A DNA stretch of 31,000 bases from a virus. Made by a program: the position numbers and the translations under genes. Positions 7,559 to 13,737 of the stretch are shown one piece after another. Within the stretch, counting starts at the first letter, position 1, and every line of letters begins with the position of its first letter. The notes under the pieces are model-generated. The model saw nothing but the letters and a program-made list of their open reading frames with translations. It did not search any database and had not been told where the DNA came from. The stretch is from IMG/VR virus record IMGVR_UViG_3300032282_004348, positions 1-31,000 of that record; one strand, 5' to 3'.

Positions 7559-7822
7559 ATGTTACTAACGTTCATAGTTCTCGTAGTTGTGGTAGCTGCT
7601 GGTGTATGGTGGATTAACCACAAGAACTCACAGCCACTTCCAAAGTCAGTTTTGACTGTCTCCCATAAGGTAGAAGAAGTAGCTAAAAATATTGCAGATG
7701 TCAACAATGATGGTAAGGTTGATATTAAGGACGCAGTTGCAGCAGTTAAGAAGGTTGAAGAAACCGGTAAAAAGGCTGTAAAGACTGCTAAGAAGATTAC
7801 CAGTAAAAAGAAGAGTAAGTAA
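7559..7822 (+). CDS. Membrane-anchored small protein with dockerin-like Ca loop
   Basis: The 87-residue product starts with one strongly hydrophobic helix (residues 2-19) ending in WWINHK, which would place most of the chain on one side of a membrane. Residues 47-58 read D-V-N-N-D-G-K-V-D-I-K-D, a dockerin-type EF-hand loop nearly identical to that in the gene at 441. The C-terminal 25 residues are mainly Lys/Thr/Ala and very basic. An AAGGAG precedes the ATG by six bases. The short hydrophobic head could be a signal anchor. Function unknown; candidates are a lysis-accessory or virion membrane-contact protein, both speculative. Confidence 0.7.
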   Translation: MLLTFIVLVVVVAAGVWWINHKNSQPLPKSVLTVSHKVEEVAKNIADVNNDGKVDIKDAVAAVKKVEETGKKAVKTAKKITSKKKSK

Positions 7823-7828
7823 TATTCT

Positions 7829-8209
7829 ATGCTGTTAAAAACTTTACTCACGGAAGTTTACCACAAAGAATTAGTAAATGAGTTTGTAAAGTTTGTTACA
7901 AAAGAATTACAACTCAAATCACTACCTGCCAAAATTAAATTTGCGGGTAGTGATTATTCTAAAAAACATCTGACATTTGGAACATATCAACCAAGTACGG
8001 ATGAAATTGTAATTGTAAAAAATGGACGACATATCGTAGATACTTTACGAACGTTGGCACATGAATTGGTACATCATAAACAACGCGAAGAAGGTAAAGA
8101 AGCAGATGGACATGATGGGTCACCAATTGAAAATGAGGCAAACGCGGTTGCGGGTACCTTGATGCGTAAATTTAGATATTTGTATCCTGAAATGTATTCG
8201 GAGAACTAG
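7829..8209 (+). CDS. Zinc metallopeptidase-like protein (HExxH) with putative capsid-targeting leader
   Basis: The 126-residue protein has HELVH at residues 78-82, preceded by a helix (VDTLRTLA) typical of zincin active sites. After it comes a GSPIENEANAVAG segment (97-109) in which Glu101 or Glu103 could be the third zinc ligand. I recall this layout from small phage-encoded SprT/IrrE-like peptidases. The N-terminus MLLKTLLTE resembles the leaders of other genes here, with L-T-E at 7-9, although Val rather than Ala/Gly/Ser follows. If packaged, it could be delivered with the DNA and cut host proteins, or act in virion maturation. Both are inference; the HExxH motif is directly seen. Confidence 0.8.
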   Translation: MLLKTLLTEVYHKELVNEFVKFVTKELQLKSLPAKIKFAGSDYSKKHLTFGTYQPSTDEIVIVKNGRHIVDTLRTLAHELVHHKQREEGKEADGHDGSPIENEANAVAGTLMRKFRYLYPEMYSEN

Positions 8210-8210
8210 G

Positions 8211-8693
8211 ATGCCATCAGTAAGTAAAGCACAACAAAAATTATTTGGTATTGTACATGCTATTCAAACTGGACGAGCAAAAGCAACTGATTTTAGTCCA
8301 ACGGCACAAAAATTAGCACATACTATGTCGAAAGATGATGTAAAGAAATATGCAAGTACACCAATATCCAAGTTACCACAGAAAAAGGATGAAGTAGCTG
8401 GAGCAATACCTGCATCAGATTTTCCTGTAGCGTCAGATGATACCACACCAACTGTATCCAACGATCCACATCTTGTATCTGTTGATGAAGATTATAGTGT
8501 AAAACAAAGTAAAATTCTAAGTATTGTTAAAGATAAGAAACCAGCTGAAGTTGGTGGGATTATGCTAGACATATACACCGCAGCATTAATTACTCGTATA
8601 TTACACAAGTTGTCACCTGAAAATAGAAAAAAAATGTTGGCATTACCAACTGACAAAATGGTAGCCACGGCATATAAACTAGTTACACGATAA
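8211..8693 (+). CDS. DUF3008-like two-module phage protein
   Basis: The 160-residue protein opens with PSVSKAQQKLFGIVHAIQTG and continues to KDDVKKYAST...LPQKK (about residues 1-58). This fits my memory of DUF3008, a short basic family of unknown function found in phages and bacteria. A Pro/Ser/Asp-rich linker (about 60-95) leads to a second helical module (about 103-160) with KKPAEVGGIMLDIYTAALI and a LPTDKMVATAYKL ending. The second module also recurs, from memory, in T4-like aquatic phage proteins. It begins one base after the metallopeptidase stop. Its position in the head module suggests a virion or prohead role, which is unproven. Confidence 0.7.
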   Translation: MPSVSKAQQKLFGIVHAIQTGRAKATDFSPTAQKLAHTMSKDDVKKYASTPISKLPQKKDEVAGAIPASDFPVASDDTTPTVSNDPHLVSVDEDYSVKQSKILSIVKDKKPAEVGGIMLDIYTAALITRILHKLSPENRKKMLALPTDKMVATAYKLVTR

Positions 8694-8697
8694 CATC

Positions 8698-9381
8698 GTG
8701 GGAAAGGCCGCGTATATTACAGACTTTGATGATACCCTAGTGCATACAGACGCTAGGGTTATTGTTATTGATAAGGACGGAAACCGAAGAACAATATCAC
8801 CCGCCGAATACGCTGCGTATGAAAAACAAGATGGTGATACATTTGATTTTTCTGAGTTTGAACAATTAAAAAATCCTCGTCCTATTAAAAAATATACAAA
8901 TTTATTGAAGAAAGTTATTGATCAAAAGAAGGCTGATAAAGTAGTGGTACTCACCGCCCGTGGTCATACAAAACCTATTGCAAAATTCCTTCAATTACAA
9001 GGAATTACTTCAGGAGTTACCATTGCTGCATTAGGTAATTCCGACCCAATGGCAAAGGCTCGTTATATTGAAAAACATATCAATGATGGATTTGATAGAA
9101 TTGTATTCGTAGATGATGCACCAAAGAATGTAAAGGCGGTCAAAACACTATTGGATAAATACCCACAGACTAAGTTGGTAGTCCAACAAGCCCAAGAAAA
9201 GGACACAAAAAAGACTGGTGCCACACCAACGAAGCAAACACGATTAAAAGATTTATTAAAACATCGTATTAAGAATCCACAGACGGGTAGAGATATTTTA
9301 GTTAAGAGTGCACTGGGATATAATCCCGACTCACAGGTCAGAAAGACGGCAATGAACTATATATCGAAAAATATGAAATAG
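8698..9381 (+). CDS. HAD-superfamily phosphatase fused to a phage C-terminal module
   Basis: The start is GTG 8698, because no in-frame ATG precedes the motif; no clear SD is seen. The 227-residue protein has a HAD motif I (D9-F-D11-D-T13), a motif II Thr in VVLTARG, Lys residues around KARYIEKHI and an acidic motif IV (FVDDAPKN). These support Mg-dependent phosphoryl transfer; the substrate is unknown, with nucleotide or nucleic-acid 5'/3' phosphates possible. After a Lys/Thr linker, residues 190-227 form a separate basic module (RIKNPQTGRDILVKSALGY) of a kind seen at the ends of phage and giant-virus proteins. This suggests an enzyme attached to a virion or DNA-binding tail. Confidence 0.8.
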   Translation: MGKAAYITDFDDTLVHTDARVIVIDKDGNRRTISPAEYAAYEKQDGDTFDFSEFEQLKNPRPIKKYTNLLKKVIDQKKADKVVVLTARGHTKPIAKFLQLQGITSGVTIAALGNSDPMAKARYIEKHINDGFDRIVFVDDAPKNVKAVKTLLDKYPQTKLVVQQAQEKDTKKTGATPTKQTRLKDLLKHRIKNPQTGRDILVKSALGYNPDSQVRKTAMNYISKNMK

Positions 9382-9382
9382 T

Positions 9383-10084
9383 ATGGATATAAAAAAAGTT
9401 ATTTTGGAATCACCAGAAGGTGCTTGCTTAAATTCAAATAATCACTTATTAGATAATATTGATTTCATCGCAGAACATATCGCAGATATATCTGGTGATA
9501 TAGTTGAATGTGGTGTGTGGAAAGGTGCTACGTTGTCATATATGGCGACCGTGTTTCCTACACGAACTATTTGGGCATACGACTCCTTTGAGGGAGTACC
9601 TACCAATAAAGAACAAACAAAATATCCAGATAAGTATTCAATACGTGGTACTGACTGGGCCACTTGTTGCACTGAGTTATCGGCGGACGTATCATTTTTA
9701 CACGATGCATTTGTTAAATACAACGTCCCCAATCCAGAAAGAATACAAATTGTAAAGGGATGGTTTAAGGATACATTACCGACTGCAACACAACAAATCG
9801 CATTGTTAAGAGTTGATGGGGACTTATACTCATCTACTTACGAAGTATTAGAATATTTATACCCATTGGTTGTAAAGGGTGGGTTTGTTATTTTCGATGA
9901 TTATTGCATAAGTGAATCACGAGAAGCAGTACATGATTATTTTTGTAGAATAGGTGAATTACCAACATTCTATGATATATCGGATGAATTACCGTGGATA
10001 AAAGAAGGGTTATATATTAATTCTGATGGATCTCACAATTTGGATGAAACCGGACATAGACAAGGTGTTTTCATTAGAAAATAA
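9383..10084 (+). CDS. TylF/MycF-family O-methyltransferase
   Basis: The 233-residue protein matches the macrocin O-methyltransferase (TylF) family. It has a SAM-binding VECGVWKG (41-48), YDSFEG (66-71), LRVDGDLYSS (142-151) and GGFVIFDDYC (166-175); the last two hold Asp residues that bind Mg and the catechol-like or sugar hydroxyls in this family. Known members methylate sugar hydroxyls of antibiotics, and others sit in surface-glycan clusters. In a phage it could alter host surface sugars or virion glycans. Its N-terminus MDIKKVILES contains I-L-E before Ser, so it may carry a capsid-targeting peptide. It lies oddly within the head gene block. Confidence 0.88.
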   Translation: MDIKKVILESPEGACLNSNNHLLDNIDFIAEHIADISGDIVECGVWKGATLSYMATVFPTRTIWAYDSFEGVPTNKEQTKYPDKYSIRGTDWATCCTELSADVSFLHDAFVKYNVPNPERIQIVKGWFKDTLPTATQQIALLRVDGDLYSSTYEVLEYLYPLVVKGGFVIFDDYCISESREAVHDYFCRIGELPTFYDISDELPWIKEGLYINSDGSHNLDETGHRQGVFIRK

Positions 10085-10085
10085 A

Positions 10086-10094
10086 CTATTTATT
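10086..10094 (+). promoter_or_regulatory. Late-promoter-like box CTATTTATT
   Basis: This is a near-copy of the recurring TATTTATA motif (last base T), 27 bases before ATG 10122, with GGAGAT in between. Spacing agrees with most of the other copies at 13700, 16200, 18912, 24418 and 25068. The promoter role is inferred from recurrence and position. Confidence 0.35.
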
Positions 10095-10121
10095 TTTTAG
10101 TTTCATATAACGGAGATAACT

Positions 10122-10445
10122 ATGGGAACAGAACAAGAAGTAATCAATCAAGAAAGTAAGTTTAGTCAATTACTCAATCAAACAATGTCCCGTCGCTGGG
10201 GAATCACAGCAATCGTATTAGCAACATTTTTGTTTATTGTTGCCGGTGTCTCGTTAGCCGTATATGGCAAAAGCCCACTTGACCAGGAATGGAAGGAAAT
10301 CCTTCTTCTTATGTTAGGTGCATTTATCGGTTCATACGGCAAAATCATTGATTATTGGTTCTCCGATACAGATAAGGATAAGATGTTAGTACAAAAGATG
10401 GACGAAGAAGATGGTACAGCAATGTCAAACACACTAGGTGGCTAA
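10122..10445 (+). CDS. Two-helix small membrane protein (candidate holin)
   Basis: The 107-residue protein has two predicted membrane helices, about 27-48 (GITAIVLATFLFIVAG...) and 58-76 (EILLLMLGAFIGSYGKIID), a charged N-terminus with Arg24-Arg25, and an acidic C-terminal tail. Size and topology fit a two-helix holin or a small inner-membrane protein. I recognise no specific family, and no endolysin is adjacent, so holin is only one possibility. GGAGAT precedes the start, and a TATTTATT box lies further upstream. The bS21 gene follows 12 bases after its stop. Confidence 0.7.
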   Translation: MGTEQEVINQESKFSQLLNQTMSRRWGITAIVLATFLFIVAGVSLAVYGKSPLDQEWKEILLLMLGAFIGSYGKIIDYWFSDTDKDKMLVQKMDEEDGTAMSNTLGG

Positions 10446-10446
10446 T

Positions 10447-10454
10447 AAGGAGGT
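10447..10454 (+). promoter_or_regulatory. Full-length Shine-Dalgarno site of the bS21 gene
   Basis: AAGGAGGT is a full match to the 16S rRNA 3' end, four bases (counted from GGAGG) before ATG 10458. It is one of the two longest SD matches in the window; the other is at 16228-16235. Confidence 0.7.
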
Positions 10455-10457
10455 TGT

Positions 10458-10676
10458 ATGTATGTTGAAGTAAAAGGAGATAGTTTGGGTGACTTAGATA
10501 GAGCACTCCGCCAATTCTCTAAAATGGTTAAGAAGGCAGAAATTGTTAATGAAGTTAAACGCCGTGAATTTTATGTGAAGCGGTCAAAGAAAAAGATACT
10601 AAAACAACAAGAAGCACTTCGTCGTAGAATTCGTGAAGAAAAGAAAGTTGAGAAGAGAAAAAACTCAGAGTGGTAA
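10458..10676 (+). CDS. rpsU: Phage-encoded ribosomal protein bS21
   Basis: The 72-residue, highly basic protein aligns by eye with bacterial bS21 (71 residues in E. coli). It has the ALRQFSKMVKKAEIVNEV stretch (16-33) and the hallmark VKRREFYVK (33-41), followed by a basic helical tail. bS21 sits at the 30S platform near the 16S rRNA 3' end and aids mRNA initiation. Phage copies are known from aquatic phage genomes and are thought to replace host bS21 and bias translation. The gene lies in the late structural block, immediately before the scaffold gene, with a perfect SD. Effects on phage translation are inference; the family call is firm. Confidence 0.92.
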   Translation: MYVEVKGDSLGDLDRALRQFSKMVKKAEIVNEVKRREFYVKRSKKKILKQQEALRRRIREEKKVEKRKNSEW

Positions 10677-10721
10677 AAAATGGTGTTTTTTGTAAAAATA
10701 CCAATATATATTATATAGATT

Positions 10722-10739
10722 ACACCTCTCTTGGGGTGT
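10722..10739 (+). promoter_or_regulatory. Hairpin after bS21 in the leader of the scaffold gene
   Basis: ACACCTC (10722-10728) pairs with GGGGTGT (10733-10739), including one G-T pair, around a TCTT loop. No T-tract follows, so it is not a classic terminator. It may protect a 3' end or modulate expression of the downstream scaffold gene. Confidence 0.4.
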
Positions 10740-10743
10740 GTAC

Positions 10744-10784
10744 CTATTTGTATTAATAACCGTATAATAGTTCGAATAACTATT
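10744..10784 (+). promoter_or_regulatory. Possible promoter region and inverted repeat before scaffold gene
   Basis: TATTTGTA (one mismatch to the recurring TATTTATA) begins at 10745, and a TATAAT lies at 10763-10768. An inverted repeat AATAGTT (10766-10772) / AACTATT (10778-10784) overlaps the latter. The gap of 130 bases from 10677 to 10806 holds no gene. Confidence 0.3.
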
Positions 10785-10806
10785 GAAACAACACGAGAGG
10801 CATTAT

Positions 10807-12024
10807 ATGGCAGAAATCACAAACGAACTTCTAAAGCAAGCAATTGCAGACGCAGAAGCTGTTCGTCAGACAGCTATCGCAAATGCAAAGATTGCATTGG
10901 AAGAAACATTCACACCCCAAATCAAGTCCATGCTAGCAAAGCGCTTACGTGCAGAAGCAATGGAAAGTGAAGTAGCAGAGGAAGCTGCAAAGGAAGAACC
11001 ATTCCAGGACGCAACACACGTAACTGGTGGTGGCCCGGAAGATACATCAACAATCGGTACAGCTGATAACAAGGAACCATCGGACGCATCGTGGGATTCG
11101 TCGGATATTGACCAAAGTGGTGAAGGTCATGGTGACAGTAAGGCTGATTGGTATGATGATTGGTCCGAATCAGATTTTGACCTTGACGAAGTAATCAAGG
11201 AATTAGAAGAAGATGTAAAAGCTCTTTCCGAAGCTGACGAAGAGGAAGAAGAAGATGAAGGTATGAAAAACGAAGGTTATCATGAAGAAGAGGAAGGTGA
11301 AGAGGACGATGAAAACGTCGTTGATCCAACTGCAACAGCTCACACCCCGCCAGAAGCAGCCAAGAAGATGTCAATGGCAATGCAAAAGAAGGGTGACGAC
11401 AAATCAAAGGCTCCGGCAGTAAATCCAATGGGTAGGGAAGAAGAAGATGAAACAGTAGCTTCCGACCCGTCTAAGTGGGCTCATGCACACAGTGGCGCAA
11501 TGCCAGAGATGGGCATGACTCATGGTTCCGAAGAAGGTGAAGGCGAAGAAGAACTTGATCTTGAAGCAATTCTCCGTGAACTTGAAGCCCAAGATGTTAA
11601 GGAAAAGGAAGCATCTGAAAAAATGGCTTCAGAAATGGCAGCGCTTCAACATGAGCTCGCAGAATATCGTAAGGTTGTAAATGTCCTACGAGGCAAGCTA
11701 AACGAAGTAAATCTTCTAAACGCAAAACTCTTATATACCAACAAGATTTTCCGCAAGGAAGGTTTAACCAACGAACAAAAGGTCACAATTCTTGAATCAT
11801 TTGACCGTGCAGTAAACGTTCGTGAAGTTAAGATGGTATACACAACCTTAGTTGAAGCAATGACTGTCGCAGCTAAGACTGTAAGTAAGGGTCGCACCGT
11901 ATCAAGTAAGGTGGTTACCGAAGGTTTGGCAAGTAAGCCAACTAAGAGTACCGCACCAAAGAAGGAAATTTTAGAAGAAAACACAGTCGCAAAGCGTCTA
12001 CAACAACTCGCAGGCATTCTATAA
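10807..12024 (+). CDS. gp22: Prohead core scaffold protein (T4 gp22-like)
   Basis: ATG 10807 has GAGAGG at 10795-10800; an upstream in-frame TTG at 10783 is less likely. The 405-residue protein has an N-terminal helix (LLKQAIADAEAVRQTAIANAKIALEE, then FTPQIKSMLAKRL) of the kind found in aquatic T4-like gp22. A long Glu/Asp-rich middle (about 60-265) follows, then a helical C-terminal part (about 266-360) and a tail ending AKRLQQLAGIL. Scaffolds of this type fill the prohead and are degraded by gp21. Several L/I-x-E sites followed by A or S are visible, for example Glu142/Ala143. It directly precedes the capsid gene as in T4. The exact ring of gp22 function is known from T4, not shown here. 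Confidence 0.88.
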   Translation: MAEITNELLKQAIADAEAVRQTAIANAKIALEETFTPQIKSMLAKRLRAEAMESEVAEEAAKEEPFQDATHVTGGGPEDTSTIGTADNKEPSDASWDSSDIDQSGEGHGDSKADWYDDWSESDFDLDEVIKELEEDVKALSEADEEEEEDEGMKNEGYHEEEEGEEDDENVVDPTATAHTPPEAAKKMSMAMQKKGDDKSKAPAVNPMGREEEDETVASDPSKWAHAHSGAMPEMGMTHGSEEGEGEEELDLEAILRELEAQDVKEKEASEKMASEMAALQHELAEYRKVVNVLRGKLNEVNLLNAKLLYTNKIFRKEGLTNEQKVTILESFDRAVNVREVKMVYTTLVEAMTVAAKTVSKGRTVSSKVVTEGLASKPTKSTAPKKEILEENTVAKRLQQLAGIL

Positions 12025-12043
12025 CTTTTAGGAGATAAATCAT

Positions 12044-13621
12044 ATGTCAGGTGTATCAGAATTTATCAACGAAGCCGGTTCAGCACACCGTGTAGTAGTT
12101 GAAAAGACCCGCCAATTGGCAGGTAAGTGGGAAAAGTCAGGCCTTTTGGAAGGCTTGAGTGGCCATGAAAAGCAAGGCATGGCAGTAATGTTGGAAAACC
12201 AAGCATCACAACTCCTCTCAGAAGCAACCACAACGAACCCAGGTGGTTCAGGCACAGCTGGTGAAAACTGGGCAGGTGTTGCACTTCCATTAGTACGTAA
12301 GGTCTTTGGTTCAATCGCATCAAAGAACTTCGTATCAGTTCAGCCAATGAACTTACCAGCAGGTTTGGTATTCTTCATGGACTTCAAGTATGCAAACACA
12401 GTAAACGGTAAGACAGCAGGTGGTTCAGTATACGGTACAACTTCAGGTTCAGGTACACTTCCACGTGGTGGTTTCTACGGTGCTGGTGAATATGCATATT
12501 CATTCAATGACCAAACATTGACACTTGCTCCACAAATTGCTTCATCATCTGTTGGTTATGGTGATGTAAATTACAACGATAACTGGTCATCATCTTTTGC
12601 ATCATTGCAGAAGTACGTTGTTCCAGCAGTAAGTTTCTCAAATGCTGACTTCAACGTAGTACGTTCATTCCGTCCATCCGGTTCATTCGGTAGTACAGCA
12701 TGGACAGCACTTCCAGAATTCACCAAGTATGATGGTACAAACGTAACCTTCATCGTAAGTGGTGCTGCAATTGCAGCAGGTACAATTGGTGCAGTTGAAT
12801 ACAGTAAGCAACCAACTGAAACCACACGTGGTGACTTCGAAGATCGTGACAATTCAGTAACAAACTTGAACATTCCACAAATTGATTTGGAACTTCGTTC
12901 AGAAACAATCGTTGCTAAGACACGTAAGTTGAAGGCAGTCTGGTCACCAGAACTTGCACAAGACTTGAACGCATACCACAGTGTTGATGCAGAAGCAGAA
13001 TTAACAGCAATGTTAAGTGACTACATCTCAACAGAAATTGATTTGGAAATCCTTGATATGTTAATTAACAACGCAACAACAACCGAATACTGGCACGCAG
13101 AAGTCGGTAAGGTATGGAACGGTTCAGCATTCGTACCAAGTGCAACACTCAGTGGACAAGCTTGGACAAACATGACCTGGTACCAAACACTTGGTCAGAA
13201 GATGCAGAAGGTTTCTAACAAGATTCATCAGTTGACAATGAGAGGTGGTGCAAACTTCGCAGTATGTTCACCAACTGTTGCAACAATCATCGAAACAATC
13301 CCAGGATTTATGGCAGCAACAGACGGTGATAAGATGGAATTTGCAGGTGGTGTAACAAAGGTTGGTTCATTCCAAAACCGTTACACAATCTACAAGAACC
13401 CATATATGACTGAAAATACTGTACTTCTTGGTTTCCGTGGAAGTAACTTCCTCGAAACAGGCGCAGTATACGCACCATATATCCCACTTATCATGACTCC
13501 GTTGGTATACGATCCAAACAACTTCACACCACGTAGAGGCGTAATGACCCGCTACGCGAAGAAGATCGTACGTCCAGAATTCTTCGGTAAGATTTACATC
13601 GACGGATTGGCAACAGTCTAA
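12044..13621 (+). CDS. gp23: Major capsid protein (T4 gp23-like)
   Basis: The 525-residue protein (T4 gp23 has 521) shows T4-type capsid features: ENWAGVALPLVRKVFGSIASKNFVSVQPMNLPAGLVFFMDF (about 76-115), LRSETIVAKTRKLKAVWSPELAQDL (about 285-309) and a C-terminal FTPRRGVMTRYAKKIVRPEFFGKI. An L-S-E before Ala at Glu60/Ala61 fits the known removal of an approximately 65-residue leader by the prohead protease. The first residues, MSGVSEFINEA, contain another such site (Glu10/Ala11). AGGAGA precedes the ATG. Codon use is more uniform here than in neighbours, as expected for a highly expressed gene. It is followed by a strong terminator. Confidence 0.96.
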   Translation: MSGVSEFINEAGSAHRVVVEKTRQLAGKWEKSGLLEGLSGHEKQGMAVMLENQASQLLSEATTTNPGGSGTAGENWAGVALPLVRKVFGSIASKNFVSVQPMNLPAGLVFFMDFKYANTVNGKTAGGSVYGTTSGSGTLPRGGFYGAGEYAYSFNDQTLTLAPQIASSSVGYGDVNYNDNWSSSFASLQKYVVPAVSFSNADFNVVRSFRPSGSFGSTAWTALPEFTKYDGTNVTFIVSGAAIAAGTIGAVEYSKQPTETTRGDFEDRDNSVTNLNIPQIDLELRSETIVAKTRKLKAVWSPELAQDLNAYHSVDAEAELTAMLSDYISTEIDLEILDMLINNATTTEYWHAEVGKVWNGSAFVPSATLSGQAWTNMTWYQTLGQKMQKVSNKIHQLTMRGGANFAVCSPTVATIIETIPGFMAATDGDKMEFAGGVTKVGSFQNRYTIYKNPYMTENTVLLGFRGSNFLETGAVYAPYIPLIMTPLVYDPNNFTPRRGVMTRYAKKIVRPEFFGKIYIDGLATV

Positions 13622-13649
13622 TTGATGTAAAGGGTAGGGAATAGAGATT

Positions 13650-13683
13650 GGGGTGGCCGAAAGGTCACCCCTTTTTCTTTTTT
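13650..13683 (+). terminator. Rho-independent terminator after capsid gene
   Basis: GGGGTGGCC (13650-13658) pairs with GGTCACCCC (13663-13671), with one G-T pair, around a GAAA tetraloop, followed by a T-rich run at 13672-13683. It lies 29 bases after the capsid stop. It should cap capsid transcripts and separate head from neck/tail expression. Confidence 0.9.
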
Positions 13684-13698
13684 ATAGAGTGATAACTA

Positions 13699-13708
13699 CT
13701 ATTTATAG
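13699..13708 (+). promoter_or_regulatory. Late-promoter-like box CTATTTATAG
   Basis: CTATTTATAG, with TATTTATA at 13700-13707, lies 30 bases before ATG 13738 and just after the capsid terminator, so a fresh start of transcription is expected here. The identical ten bases occur before the tail tube gene at 18911-18920. Confidence 0.5.
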
Positions 13709-13737
13709 TATAGAGTTTTTCTATTTGAGAGAATACT

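Noticed and set aside
9854-9861. TATTTATA inside the methyltransferase gene as a promoter
   Set aside because: It encodes Tyr-Leu-Tyr within a conserved segment and no start codon with an SD follows at the usual distance.
10677-10806. A tRNA or other RNA gene in the largest gap
   Set aside because: The hairpins present do not form a cloverleaf and the gap lacks a tRNA anticodon-arm pattern. No tRNA was seen anywhere in the window.
10731-10970. Alternative-frame open frame overlapping the scaffold start
   Set aside because: It overlaps the scaffold N-terminus, whose sequence is clearly of gp22 type, and lacks an SD.
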